Positions 32,756-44,950 of a stretch of DNA of 64,000 nucleotides are shown here, one piece after another. A program made the position numbers and the translations under genes. The notes below the pieces were generated by a model. It had not been told where the DNA came from, made no database searches, and worked only from the letters and a program-made list of their open reading frames with translations. Positions within the stretch are counted from its first letter, which is position 1; each line of letters begins with the position of its first letter. Origin of the DNA: Symsagittifera roscoffensis (taxonomy: Eukaryota; Xenacoelomorpha; Acoela; Convolutidae); the NCBI RefSeq assembly GCF_963678635.1, contig NC_087065.1, positions 4,064,420-4,128,419 of the forward strand. The letters run 5' to 3'.

Positions 32756-33599
32756 GGTCTACTGAGTTATTTCTTTGCCTTTTCTGTCAATGATATTACG
32801 TTCGTTTGACTCTCTGGAAATCGTAGCTTTTTTTCACTAGTGAATCGACTGTATCAGGGGAGCACATACCAATACAACCGAGGCTATCTTTCGAGAAAAT
32901 AAAATTTTTTCTCGCAGGCTTCCAGTAAATACAAGCATATAGTATAGTAAATACAAGCATAACCTTTATAGTAACCTTTCACGAGTCTCTCAAAGTTGCA
33001 CATTTCATAATTCACACGCGTGGCGATTTATCCCGCCCTACAAATATGTTCCAAATTGAATTGAGCTAGCTAATTTGTTTTATTGTTTCCATACACGACT
33101 AAAAATGTAACACTTAATTTGTATTATGATCAGCCTAAAATTCATTGTTTTCACAATACTGAATTTACCAAAAAAAACCATTCGAGAGCAATTAAATGGC
33201 AGTTGGAACATTCAGGGCATTGCCCTGATACGAGCAGTCTTGTTTGAACAAGGACTTTTTGGAGAAAAAGCGATAAGATGTAGCAAAAATTTCCGCACTT
33301 TAATGCTTGTGGGTCCAAAAAGGAAAATAGGAAAAGTTTATTTTTCATTTTTTGAACATTTATTAAATACTTCCGTAAATTTTTGGACAGAAAAAAGAAT
33401 TGTTTTAATGAAAATTCACAAAAAGATAGTGAGTATGTATTCCGAAACCGAATTCTATGGTATCGGGAACAAACTGATGCGCTTTTTTGACTGTAACCGG
33501 TCATACTGCATACTTCAATCTCGGTTTTTTTCCCTACTTTCGTAACGCGAGTAACGGAATAATTGTTCTCGTGGTGGTTTTTTCTTCAGACAAATTTCG
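32756..33599. other. AT-rich DNA with one piece of a dispersed repeat
   Basis: No supported gene. Around 33200-33250 a piece (GGAACATTCAGGGCATTGCC, then CTGATACGAGCAGTC) recurs at about 33990, 43378 and 50117, marking a dispersed family. Confidence 0.45.
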
Positions 33600-34050
33600 G
33601 TTTTTTAACCAGAAATTTTTGGCGGATTTTTTTTTTTACATCATTCAAAAGTTATTGTTGTCCTGAGTTTAATTTAAAAAAAATATTTCACCTGTGTAAA
33701 GTAATGGGAGTTTAACGACTGCCATTTTGGCCAATTTGTGACAATTAACGCGCGATATATTAGGGTTAGGGTTAGACGCGTAAGCGGAGATTTAATCCGT
33801 CTTAGGAAACGTTCAAAGTTGGTTGAAAAAAAGTTATTTGCTATACTTGATTTGTTACTAGGAACAAAATCGATAATTTTCTACTTTTTATGGCGCATGG
33901 GGGATGATTCACAAAAAATGTCCATTTTTTATTTTATTTTATAACATTTAAATTGTTCATGTCATTGCTGCTCCATAGACCTTAAAATGCAGTCGGAATA
34001 TTCATGGCTCCACCCTGATGCGAGAAGTCTTGTTCAGATGGAATCTAGAA
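33600..34050 (+). repeat. Dispersed repeat, copy 1
   Basis: About 440 bases alignable with 42985-43425 in the same order: a TCATTC-A-AAAATTATTGTTG segment, TTTCACCTGTG, AATTAACGCGC, AAGCGGAGA, then TGCAGTCGGAATATTCA. It has no ORF and is probably an old interspersed repeat. Two TTAGGG units at about 33761-33774 are inside this copy only. Confidence 0.6.
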
Positions 34051-35154
34051 GGTTTAGATTTTAGTAAGAGCTTTGGAAAAAGTGTAATTGGTTTTTTTGA
34101 TGCAGGCAGAAAAAACCTTCAAAACTAAGGTTGTTCCTTCTGATGGAGAAAACGGAAACAAGTTATGGAGGGGTAAAAATGAAATCTGTTTTTGTTTTAC
34201 TATCAAAAACAATAGAAGGTCCGGTTCAAGTATCATCAAAAGGCTTTTTACACGTTTTGCCAGCAAACTCTCCGACTGAACTTACCTTAATTCAATATAA
34301 AGCATCCAGAAATCTTAAAATTGTATTTGAAAATTAAATCATCCGATAAATATAAACTGAAGCTTTTTTTAGAAAAAAAACAATGTCTTCGTTCACTATT
34401 TTGGCAGCGATCCCAGATAATGATGGGCCTCGAACATCCGAACTTTCGATTGATTGAAGGAGACGTAACGACATCAACACCGCTCCTCGTAAGCTCAACT
34501 GTAATCATTTTTTGCAAGTACTTGAATGATTTTCAGGGTATGTTTAGTTTATATTCATATCACTCAAATGATTTCAAGTACTTCAAGCAAATTTTGATTT
34601 TTTAATAAAATCTTGAAAAAAGTAAATTATTTTCAACTTTCAAATGCTTTCAAACGACTTTTATACAGTGCAGACACTATTGTTTTTCCAACCACCATAC
34701 TGAAAATGTTTGGATAAAACTGCGAGTTTGCTTGGGTGTTATTCGACTAATTGCCAGTACCTCATAGAACAATTGTAGGTGGTTGATCAAACTATCATAT
34801 TAAAGCGCTCTCATCCTTGATTGGGAGTTCCAAAAAAAATCAAGTGTTTTGTCTTCAGCAGCGATTAAAAATTTCAAATTAGAAAAAAAATTCAGAATTT
34901 TGAATAACTTCAATTCTATCTTTGCTGTTGCATTTTTCTGTCTTGCTTGCGCAGCATTGCGCTCACGCTGCTTTCTTTGAAATGGGCTTCGAGATTTTAT
35001 TATAAAATTACAATTAGGTTCGGGATGGCTTGAAAATCAGTTAGGTAAAGTCATTATAATTTAATACTACAGCAGCGAAATATACTTTAACTCCAGCAGA
35101 TTATGTTAGATTAGTCGTCGAGAAAGCTCTTCTATTCTCAATTATCAAAACACT
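34051..35154. other. No gene seen
   Basis: AT-rich DNA with short chance ORFs on both strands downstream of the GPCR gene. Confidence 0.45.
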
Positions 35155-35490
35155 CTAATCATCAATGTCAAATCTCGTTATAATCATTTCAACCGCTCGC
35201 TTAATTTTCTTCAAACGTCTTAGGCAGTTGTTGAGAAATTTAACGATCGGCTCATTGAACGGTTTTAATAGAATGATGAGGACGATAGAGTTTATGAAGC
35301 TGAAGGATAGTCTTAGTGAACGCAGCATGTATTCAATAATAGAGTTAAGCTTATGTCTGTGGTATGCATCGCCGTAATTTTTTCGACCATAATCGAGTTG
35401 TTGCAAATAGCTATGTCGCAATACCTCGTATAAATTGACGTAATAAGATCTCTCGTTCCCTGATGTTGGATCACTTTGGCTCAAAAAGCG
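35155..35490 (-). CDS. GPCR exon 6: TM7 and C-terminal tail
   Basis: It encodes a polar extracellular stretch, then a hydrophobic helix (FSFINSIVLIILLKPFNEPI) in the TM7 position. KPFNEPIVKF stands where NPxxY normally is. A basic segment (RRLKKIKR) follows and the tail ends at TAG 35155-35157. The proposed acceptor is the AG before 35490, in phase 0; the exact 5' edge is uncertain. Confidence 0.6.
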   Translation of the reverse strand, partial: RFLSQSDPTSGNERSYYVNLYEVLRHSYLQQLDYGRKNYGDAYHRHKLNSIIEYMLRSLRLSFSFINSIVLIILLKPFNEPIVKFLNNCLRRLKKIKRAVEMIITRFDIDD

Positions 35491-37821
35491 CTCGAAACAG
35501 AAAAAAAAAATTAATCTAATGACATAAAAAACGCAGTGCATGCATGATTCTTGCACAATAATGATGTTAACATTGTTTTCTCCTAATTACAAAAACTTCA
35601 AGTTTTTAAATCAACTTTTGACAAAATATTCCGAAGTTTTAAATAATGTAATTCGTACAAAAGTTCATACAGCCTAAAAAATTAGTCAGGTTACTTTGCA
35701 CACAAAATTCTCATCGAAACAGAATGTTCGAGCAGCAAAAGAGCTAAGAATTTGTCGCTCACTCGTCAAGAATATCGTTTTTTTTTTAAATCTGCTTCTA
35801 AAGATGCCGTTGCTTTTACCTCTCAATGAAAATTGTTAAGCGAAACGAGGGAATTTCGGTTTTGCCGGGCTTGAGTTGTGTTTTTTACATTTGAAAAGCA
35901 TATGCTGAAATGTGTTACACTCGATTTCCTATGGACAACCTCACGAAGACTTTTCAATCATAGCTGATGATGCTGCGAAGCATTATGCTGCGAAGCATTG
36001 GGGTCTTGAAAAGAACCCAGATGTTAAAACATGATCGTGTTCGGCCAAGTGCTTACTGCTGTTGAATCAATTTTTTTTAATATTCTGTCCAATTGTAATT
36101 CTTTTTAAAATTACAAAACATTCTGGTCATCTCAGCATGCAACAATAAGCTACTTCTTCTCTTGAACCCTTTTCTGAACTGGAGAGACAATTACGTTTCA
36201 TAGAAAAAAGAAAAGATGGAACAGTGAAGAACGTACACCAAATGGTACACAGAATGAGAAATATCCCTTCTTAAATACAAGTAAGTATTGGTCCTGTTGC
36301 ATTGCAGGCTTGAAATTCTTCTGGATACCTATCAGCCGCAGTTTGTCATGTGCTCCTATCTGAAGCACACGCTAGGGGATACTCAAATTTAATTGCATTC
36401 AGAAATTACTAAATGCTCAGTTTTACTCAAACCTCAGTTCTGAACTGCTTCAACAGCAAACTTGGAAACATTTTGTTTGCGGTATAAGCTCTTGCCATGT
36501 ATTTATTTTCTGCTAAACTTGAAAAAAAAACATCTTTCCTAGTTCTGTAGATTCAGATACAATTGTAAAATCCTTTTCAGAGCTGCATAGAACCAAAACA
36601 AAACTTTTATCGGATATTTTGCAGCCTACCTATTGCACCCCAAACACTGTTTTCCGATTGTGGACACTTCAAAATAAGTTTTTGTGAGACACATTGGACT
36701 GTGGTATGCAACATATAATATAAGTTCGAAATTCGGATCCTCTCGTTATCCCTCTGCTTCACTATATCATGATCTATCATTTTATAAAAGAGAACTTCAA
36801 ACAAATCATAGAACTGATAACAAGCGTCTCAATGCAAGATTCAAACTTGAAAATAAGTGGCTTCTTTTGTATTTATTCTTTTGTATTTAAAAAACGGCGT
36901 TTCAACCTTTTAATAGTGATCATTATGCATCTCAAAAAAATCTAAGAAACGTTAAATATGCCGTAGGATCATGGGCATATTTTCTTTACACAAGAATCTT
37001 TGAGAACGTACAGAGATCAAAAGAGAGTGGCTATATTCAGTGATCTCATCGATTTTTCAACACCTCCTCTGTCTATAGTAGCATCTTTGGGGCTATTAAT
37101 GCGCGATATGTGTTGTAAGCCTAAGTGGCGAATGTAAGTATAAAACATAAGTATCACTGCAAATTCAATCGATTCAAGCGTTATGGTCCTGTCCATGCAC
37201 TATAAAACGCTAAGTACATCTTTTTGAACTTTGAAAAGCGTCTATCTGACTTTTTTTGGTTTGCGTGGGATTGTTTGCGTATTCATATTAACGATGACAA
37301 TTTATTGGAGCTTTCTTAAGTTTTTGTGTCTATCTGACAAACATCGATACCCTGAGCTCAAAACTTTTTTAAAAAATTACACCTGCTGCATTACTTTTTT
37401 TAATCGTTCGAGGGGTTCGAATTTGAGACTACTTTAGCCAGTTTGGGATAACATATTGGCGTGAAAATATTGGCGTGAAAATCGGTTTTCAATTAGCGCG
37501 TAGCAAAATTGTTGAACTATTTCAGCGTGAAATATAGTTAAATTTTTTATTCTTAAATTACTCTAACTGCCCAAATATTGTTTTCATAGATTGGAAATAT
37601 AACACTTTACATTGGATTTGGGCGAATAATTTAAAAAAAAATCATAATTTTTCATGATTGTTTTCTTTAACTTTAAAGAAATAAAGTTCTAAGACTTCAA
37701 AGACCTAAATGGACATTTGGAATAGAATCTGGTCTTGAAATAGTCAGTCTGGTTTTTATGATTATTTTTTTAAAATTTTTTTCTATGTTTTTTTTTAATT
37801 TTAATTTCTTAAGTGATCCAT
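35491..37821. other. GPCR intron 5, about 2.3 kb
   Basis: AT-rich DNA. A two-copy ATGCTGCGAAGCATT duplication lies at about 35969-36000. A minus-strand frame at 36607-36780 ends in a possible donor (CAATAG then GTAGGC), but its phase does not fit the flanking exons. No other gene is seen. Confidence 0.4.
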
Positions 37822-38094
37822 TCAGTATTCGTCGTAAAATCGATCCTCTGAGTCCCATTTATAAATCGAGTAGAGAGCCCGCTTAATAGTATATGGAGCT
37901 ACACATAGAACCCACCCAATCCAGAGCATGCGAAAAGAATTGGTTATTAGTTCTTTTCTGTCAACTTTTTTAAGAGCCATTAGCGTCGCTCTTGTTTTGT
38001 GGTAGAAATATCCCGATATCAAAAGCAGCGGGAGAAACACAGTTGCCGGCAACCAAACCTCGACGAAGGAGTCTGGCAGTACACATTCGAAGCA
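37822..38094 (-). CDS. GPCR exon 5: TM5 and TM6
   Basis: The acceptor is TTTTCAG before 38094, phase 0. It begins with two Cys (CFEC) as in extracellular loop 2, then TM5 (WLPATVFLPLLLISGYFY), a basic third inner loop and TM6 (MLWIGWVLCVAPYTI). The frame meets TGA at 37822-37824 and no GT donor is present before it. A GA-type donor after codon GAG at 37846-37848 would join exon 6 in phase, so the true 3' edge may be 37846. Otherwise the receptor would lack TM7 and be truncated. Confidence 0.65.
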   Translation of the reverse strand, partial: CFECVLPDSFVEVWLPATVFLPLLLISGYFYHKTRATLMALKKVDRKELITNSFRMLWIGWVLCVAPYTIKRALYSIYKWDSEDRFYDEY

Positions 38095-38223
38095 CTGAAA
38101 ATAGACTTGCGTTTTCTAATTTTGTAAAAAAAAAATAATTTTTTAAATTTCCTCATAAATTCGTAATAATTTTGTAAAATCTTGTAAATAATTTTGTAAA
38201 TTTCTTTCGTGAAAAACAGGGAA

Positions 38224-38620
38224 GGGGGCAAACATCCGATGTGTCAAACATCCGAATTTAAATAATATTTATGTAATATTATGGCGCTGCACTTTCAAAC
38301 GCCAGACAAAATACAACCAGCCGACTCTCAGCTTAAGGTCGCCGATAGGGTGCGCTACCTGCACGCGCGTCGACACTTCGCGGCGATGAGCGGCTTTAAT
38401 TTCATACCCTCTGTTGGCAAGTCGGCAGCACGTTGGAAAGACTGCGGCTGTCATTATGAACTTGACCGGTGCAGTATATTTTAAGCGAGCGTTAGAAACT
38501 GAGTCTTTGCCGTACTTTTTGAAAAATGGCGAATGTTTTCCCTAGTAAAGCAGTTATTCGGATGTTTGCAACGTTTTAGCTTTTCGGATATCTGACACAT
38601 CGGATGTTTGCACGGTACCC
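38224..38620. mobile_element. MITE with terminal inverted repeats, GC-rich core
   Basis: The ends pair as GCAAACATCCGATGTGTCA (left, from 38228) and its near-perfect reverse complement (right, ending 38611), with ATCCGAA continuing the match inwards. It is about 400 bases with a GC-rich centre (38340-38470) unlike the flanks. It lies in the big GPCR intron. No transposase is present. Confidence 0.75.
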
Positions 38621-38769
38621 ATAAAAGAAGTTGATAGGAATCACCAAATAGTATGTTAATGCTGGAAATAATTTTTTTTTTCCGATTCGCCAGTTACATT
38701 ACTGTCTGTCTCAATCAAACAAACCTGGCGCGCTCTTGAAAAAATGGTTTATGAACTTATCCGAAAAAA

Positions 38770-39622
38770 GTTGAGCAAAAATAGCTATGGGTTGAGGTGT
38801 CCCGAGTTGACATCCATAGACCGAAAATGCTAATCATACAATTCCATAAACTAAGCCTATGAAAAAATAATAAACATTCAAATTTCACACATTTTGCTAA
38901 AATGAAGGCATCAATCTTTCAAAGTATTTTCTCTTATTTTGCCATAAAATTCATAAAATAAAAAAAGAAAAAAATTTTGTCAACAAAAAATACTAATCAT
39001 ACAATTTCCATGTATGGAAATTCTATGATTAACGTTTTTTGTACTATTGAAATTGCCCCAAAATGTTTTTCAACCGCAAAATGAATTTTGTACCAGACAA
39101 ACTTTTTCCAAAAGGAATTTTTTGCATGCAAAATTTAAACCTTTGTGTGCATAACTTAAACTGTTTTTTTTTCCGTTTCATAGGATAAATTTTTTCAAAA
39201 ACGCTCAAAAATCTAATTTCTTTAGTATGGCATTTTTATTTATGCCTTGATTGAAGTCTGATTAATTAAAAATTCAAAGTTTAAAAATGATCATCTTTAG
39301 AAAGAATTTGCCGAAATTTCAAAATTTGATTCTTTCAGTATATGTTTTTTGTAAGACAATTTTTAAACAACTGAGGTCGATTCCTCTGCATTATAATTAT
39401 AGATGAGAACCCAAGGTATTTGCCACTTGTGTTTGGTTACGCACACAACCCGGAAAATTTGAGAAATTAAAGTTTTAACTTGCTAGTGAGACAGTTTCCA
39501 TGTATGAAAAATTGCTAATCATAGACTTTTCATGCATTTTTGTATTTATGGAATTGCATGAAAAGTTTATCATTAGCAGTTTTCATTATACGAAAAATAT
39601 ATGACCAGCATTTTTGCTCAAC
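38770..39622. mobile_element. MITE-like element with internal palindromes
   Basis: The ends are imperfect inverted repeats, GTTGAGCAAAAATAGC (from 38770) against GTTGAGCAAAAATGCTGG on the other strand (ending 39622). Inside are hairpins at about 38991-39032 (around TTTCCATGTATGGAAA) and 39514-39585 (around CATGCA...TGCATG). It has no ORF. Confidence 0.55.
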
Positions 39623-39639
39623 CTGGGTTTTGAGTCTTG

Positions 39640-42030
39640 TTTCGACCGACTCGACCTAAAACAACTACATTTCGACAGACTCAACCCGAAGGGGCTAGGA
39701 TTCGACTGATTCGACTGATACAAAAATGAGTTCGAGTGCGTTCAACCGAAACGTGCTATGCTCCGATTGACTCGACCCAGAGTGGTTATGTTTCCACCGG
39801 TTTCCACTGGTTATGTTGAAAATGCGTTCGATTGTTTTCGACCCATGCTAGCTATATTTTGACCGACTCGACCCAAACTGGCTATGCTCTGACCGACTCG
39901 ACCAAAGGAAAGGTGTGTTCGACTGTGTTTGACCCAACCGTGCTATGTGTTGAACAAATCGACTCAAATTGGCTGTTTTTCGACAGACTCGACCAAATTA
40001 AAAACCTGCTTGATTGTTTTCGACCAATTCTAGCTGTTTTTTGATCGACTCGACTTAAACTGGCTATGCTCTGACCGACTCAACCAAAGGAAAGTTGTGT
40101 TCGACTGTGTTTGAATCATGCGAGCTATGTTTCGACCGAATTGACCCAAACTGGCTGTGTGTTGACCAACTTATTCGACTGTGTTCGACCCAAGTATGCT
40201 ATGTTTTGAAAAAATTGACCCAAATTGGCTGTTTTTTTTTTGAGAAACTCGACCAAATTGTAAAAATCTGCTTAATTGCTTTCGAACCATGCTTGCTATT
40301 TTTCGACCGACTCGACTTAAACTGGCTATGCTCCGACCGACTCGACCGAAGGAAAGTTGTGTTCGACTGTGTTTGACCCATGCGAGCTATGTTTCGACCG
40401 GATCAACCCAAACTGGCTATGCTCTGACCGACTCGACCAAAGGAAAGATGTGTTCGGCTGCGTTTGACCCATACGAGCTATGTTTCGACCGACTCGACCC
40501 AAACTGGCTGTGTTTTGACTGACTTGTTCGACTGTGTTCGACCCAACCATGCTATGTGTTGAACAAATCGACTCAAACTGGCAGTTTTTCGACAGACTCG
40601 GTCAAATTAAAAATCTGCTTGATTGTTTCTGACCAATGCTAGCTATTTTTCGACGGACTCGACCCAAACTGGCTGTGTTTTGACCGACTTATTTGACTGC
40701 GTTCAATTCAAGTATGCTATGTTTTGAAAAAATCGACCCAAATTGGCTGTTATTTCGACAGATTCGACCAAATTAAAAGTCTGCTTGATTGTTTTCGAAC
40801 CATACTAGCTGTTTTTTGACCGACTCGACTTAAATTGGCTATGCTCTGACCGACTCGACCAAAGGAAATTTGTGTTCGACTGTGTTTGAACCATGCGAGC
40901 TATGTCTCGACCGACTCGACCCAAACTGGCTGTGTTTTGACTGACTTGTTCGACTGTGTTCGACCCATGCGAGCTATGTGTTGAACTAATCGACCCAAAT
41001 TGGCTGTTTTTTGACAAACTCGACCAAATTAAAAACCTGCTTGATTGTTTTCGACCCATGCTAGCTATTTTTTGACGGACTCGACTCGAACTGGCTGTGT
41101 GTTGACCAACTTATCCGACTGTGTTCGACCCAAATAAGCTATGTTTCGACCAACTCGACCCAAACTGGCTGTGTTTTGACCGAATCCACCACCGAATGAA
41201 ATTTGTGTTCGACCCAAATGTGCTATGTTTCGACCAACTCGACCTAAACTGGCTGTGTTTTGACTGACTTGTTCGACTGTGTTTGACCCAAGAGTGTTAT
41301 GTGTTGAAAAAAATGACCCAATTTAGCATTTGTTTTGGTTGCAGACTCGACCAAATTAAAACGTGTTCGACTGTTTTTGACCCATCTGAGCACTGTTTCG
41401 AGCAACTCGACCAGAACTGTCTATGTTTTGACCGAATCGACCACCGAATGAAATTTATGTTCGACCCAAATGTGCTATGTTTCGACCGACTCGACCCAAG
41501 ATGGCTGTCTTTCGACAGACTCGACCAAATTAAAAACGTATTCGACTGTTTTCGACCCATCTGAGCTATGTTTTGAAAAACTCCACCACCGAATGAAAAT
41601 CGTGTTTGACTGTGTTCGACCCAAGCGTGCTATTTTTGACCGACTCGACTCAAATTGGTTGTTTTTCGACAGACTCGACAAAATTGAAATAGTGTTCGAC
41701 TGTTTTCGACCCATCTGAGCTAGGTTTCGAATAACCAGACCAGAACTTGCTATGTTTCGACCGACTCCACCACCGAATGAAATTTGTGTGCGACCCAAGC
41801 GTGCTTTTTCCACCCATTTGACTCAAATTGGCTGTTTTTCGACAGACTCGATCGAATTGAAATAGTGTTCGACTGTTTTCGACCCATCTGAGCTATGATT
41901 TGAACAACCCGACGAGAACTGGCTAGGTTTCGACCGACTCCACCGCCCATTAAAAATTGTGTTTGAATATTTTCGACCCAAGCGTGCTATGTTTCGACCA
42001 CTTCGGCCAAAACTGGTTATGTTTCGAACA
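39640..42030. repeat. TCGA-rich minisatellite inside the GPCR intron
   Basis: About 2.4 kb of degenerate tandem units built from TTCGACCGACTCGACCCAAA, CTGGCTATGTTTTGACC and GACCAAATTAAAA-type blocks. Half-units are of about 45 bases, combined into longer units of about 90. Because the CGACTCGAC-type core is close to self-complementary, open frames appear on both strands; these look like by-products, not genes. Looser copies continue at about 42270-42445 and 53985-54660. Confidence 0.88.
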
Positions 42031-42445
42031 AATTTTTTCAGAGTCTGTAAAATTCATGCATTTCAAAGACTGATCAACTTTGATGTTTTTCACCTCCAAC
42101 TACTATAACAAACTGAATGTTTTTCTGACTTAATTTTTTTATGATTCCGGTTTTTCAATTTGGATCTGTCGAAAATCTGAGTAGGCCTTAGCAGACGAAA
42201 ACTTCATTACTAGTTACCTGTTTTTCAAAAAATTGCTTCTCGGACTGTGTTTAAGGTAAAATGTAGCCCATTTCTTGAGTTCGACTATGTTTTGAGACTG
42301 TGAGAGGTCACGTTTTGACTACATTTTGTGTTTGTCTATGTTCCGAGCACACATTGTACTCAAATTTTTCTTTGACTACGTTTCAGCCGCACCTTAATTC
42401 TATGTTCGAGTTTGTGCTCGAATATGATTCGACTACTTTGAACAA

Positions 42446-42984
42446 CATCCGGGTACAATTTGTGTAAACATTAAAAAAATGCATAAACGAGTTCTCTATC
42501 TTGAAATAGCGATTTCAGCTACCCATCGACTTTTATGCTTTGTTATAGCTATAAATAGAGGCTTTAAACATCCCATTGCGGAAACATTTGTTTTAAAGTA
42601 GAGAAAGTGCAAAATCTACTAAATTGAAAAAAAATTAGTACCATTTTGATTGAAAATTATTGTAAAAAAGGTTTAACTTTTACATTCATAATCAATTATA
42701 ATTGGATTTTTTCGTCTCGGAACTCCGATATTGTCGAATAAAATCCTTTACACTCCAGTGCAGATAAGCTGTTCTCCGGGTGAAAAACCTTAAAAATATG
42801 GTTTTTCAGATTTTTTTCTTATCGGGCTTTAATTGTTGGCAGTTTGCTTCATCCACCTTTTCTTCTGGAATTTCGCTAGTTTTCAAACACGTAAACTAAA
42901 TTAAGTAACTGCAAAATTAAACATCACCTTACACTCTGCTTATCCAACGCATTTTTAAGCGGGCGTTTTTACAAAACGTTTTTT
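42446..42984. other. GPCR intron DNA, no feature seen
   Basis: AT-rich sequence without repeats or ORFs that I can support. Confidence 0.4.
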
Positions 42985-43425
42985 TTCCCGGCAGAGAAAA
43001 CAATAAACTAGCAATTTTTGACAAGATGATTTTGTTTGTCATTCGAAAATTATTGTTGCTTTGAGCTCATTAAATAAAAAGGAAATTTCACCTGTGATCT
43101 TTTTTGTAAAGTTATGGGGTTTAAAGATTGCAATTAACGCGCAATAAGCGGAGAGCTGTTTCCTCTTAATAATCGTTCCAAATTAGAGTGAGGGCTGTTA
43201 CTTGGTCTATTCACTACTTTAAAATATGCGAAATATATATATCGCTTTCTGCTTAATGTAGCGTGTTGTGGATGCCTTTCAAAAAATTCTCTCTTTTTTT
43301 AATTTTCATGGTTTTGACATTTCATCCGTTTTGTAAAGCGAACATTAGGAATACTCGATAGAGCTTGAAATGCATTCGGAACATTCAGAGTTTCGCCACG
43401 ATACGAGTTGTTTTGTAAGTGTTTA
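42985..43425 (+). repeat. Dispersed repeat, copy 2
   Basis: Partner of 33600-34050, in the same orientation with substitutions and small indels. It shares TTTCACCTGTG, AATTAACGCGC, AAGCGGAGA and ATTCGGAACATTCAGA in order. Confidence 0.6.
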
Positions 43426-43678
43426 AGGTAGATTTATATTCCACCCAGCCTAATGGTACAAATTGACAACCTCTTTTTTTCTTAGTTTCATCAAATGACG
43501 AATAAAAATTTCAGTTTGTTTTTTTATTCAAAGAATTTGAACTAATTTCAATTGAATATTAATAACATTTTTAGCAAAAGCTTTTTTGCTCCATGTAATT
43601 CAGTTATACTTATGGGGCTTAGCTGATAATTCCCCCTCACAGTATATTTTTTAATTTTTTGCTACATCGTACAACGAG

Positions 43679-43970
43679 CAGGGGTGGATTTAAATTTTTC
43701 GTGAGGGGGAATTGATTTAAAGAAAATTCATTAAACTGATACTCTGAACGCCGAACGAAAAAAAACACAAGAAAAGATAATTTGACCAAAATTGATGCGC
43801 CGTTGGCAAATTTTTGAAAAGAAAACAAGCCGTTTCTAGACACTTTTTTGGAAGTTTTTCATAAAAAGTTCGAGTTTTGTTATTCATTCCATCGCTTAAA
43901 AGTTGCAACTTCTTTTTCAACCCGTTGAAACCCCGCTGCGTTTTCTGATGTTGTTCTTTTGCAACCGACA
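43679..43970 (-). mobile_element. Relic related to the hAT-type MITE at 59763
   Basis: It begins CAGGGGTGGATTTAAATTTT followed by a short G run, and later has GCGCCGTTGGCAAATTTTTG and AAGCCGTTTCTAGACAC. These match the end and interior of 59763-60176. The far terminal repeat was not found, so it is truncated or decayed. Confidence 0.5.
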
Positions 43971-44163
43971 AAAATTTGCCTTAAAATTTTTTTAAAATAA
44001 ACCATGAGAGGAGCCCGGGCTGAGCTGCTTGAGTCATGAATTGACCAAAACTGTCGATCGAGGTCGTTTTTCAGCTTTTGAGTCGAAAGATGTCCGTTTC
44101 GATTTTTTTTAGTCATAGAAAGCGCATTTTCATTTTTGTTTGATTTTACCTGTCTTTATTATG

Positions 44164-44428
44164 ATGTCATCCGTATTTTTCAGCCATTGGCGAAATGAAT
44201 ATCAAAGTTAGGAAGGTTTCGTTGCCAAACTTTGAAGGAAAACTGAGTTTTTGAGCTTTTTTGGAAATTTGAGCCAGAGTTCGTTTTACCGTATTTATTA
44301 CCTTACTCCATAGCTCGCTCAAATTCCAAAAGAAGATCAAAAACTCAGTTTTTCTTCAAAGTTTGGCAACGAAACTTTTCCTTATTGTGATATTCATTTC
44401 GCGAATGGCTGAAAAAAAAACATGACAT
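44164..44428. mobile_element. Small foldback/MITE
   Basis: Arms of about 115 bases (44164-44280 and about 44312-44428) are inverted copies: ATGTCAT..TTTTCAGCCATT on the left and its reverse complement on the right, sharing GTTTCGTTGCCAAACTTTGA. The centre is about 30 bases. It lies just downstream of GPCR exon 4. Confidence 0.75.
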
Positions 44429-44562
44429 CGTTACTTGAAAAAATCAACCGCAACCAAAAATGCTTGCCTTCAAACTGAAAAAATCCTTGTTGCATAACAT
44501 GATTAAATACATTCTTTGATTGATTCTTTTTTTTGTAAAACTATACCAGAAAGCGTACATAC

Positions 44563-44950
44563 TTCTTGATACCATTGGCTGATTGTAATCTGACCATAGT
44601 CACTATCCGTTTTTTGCCAAACCAGCAGTTGTAAATGAAATTTGGCGATGAAGTAGTCAAGGAGATATAGAGTCGGCACTAATAGACTTGCTGCTACGGT
44701 AAACGCATAAAACACTCGTCTTCTTTTGGTACTCAAAATGGTTTTGGCGTCATAGTTATGGACAATCAGAATATATCTTTCCAATGCCAGCGCTGCAATT
44801 ACAAATGTTTGCGACCAGAACGAGAAATAATCGGGGATGTATTTCAGAACTTTCCAATAAATTCGGACTCTTTGCCAGAGAGACCGCAATGGAGAGACTT
44901 CATTGGTACCGTACATGTCATCCCATATGCCTTCATTAGTATAAGGATAC
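44563..44950 (-). CDS. GPCR exon 4: TM3 and TM4
   Basis: The acceptor is TTCAG before 44950 and the donor is GTATGT after 44563. It completes the split Arg codon of exon 3 and ends in phase 0. It holds a polar loop, then TM3 (FWSQTFVIAALALERYILIV) with ERY in the place of DRY, a basic second inner loop (STKRRR), TM4 (VFYAFTVAASLLVPTLYLLD) and an outer loop. Confidence 0.75.

Noticed and set aside
33126..33545. A 139-codon plus-strand ORF
   Set aside because: Lys/Phe/Ile-rich composition as expected by chance in AT-rich DNA, and part of it lies in a dispersed repeat motif.
33765..33777. Two TTAGGG units as a telomere trace
   Set aside because: Only two copies, inside a dispersed repeat. This is too short to mean a telomere.
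36607..36804. Possible extra GPCR exon between exons 5 and 6
   Set aside because: It has a donor-like end, but its phase fits neither neighbour and it shows no TM7-like helix.
39832..41950. Many repetitive open frames on both strands
   Set aside because: They are by-products of a tandem repeat whose core is close to self-complementary. Frames switch between units, and there is no start, domain or codon pattern of a gene.
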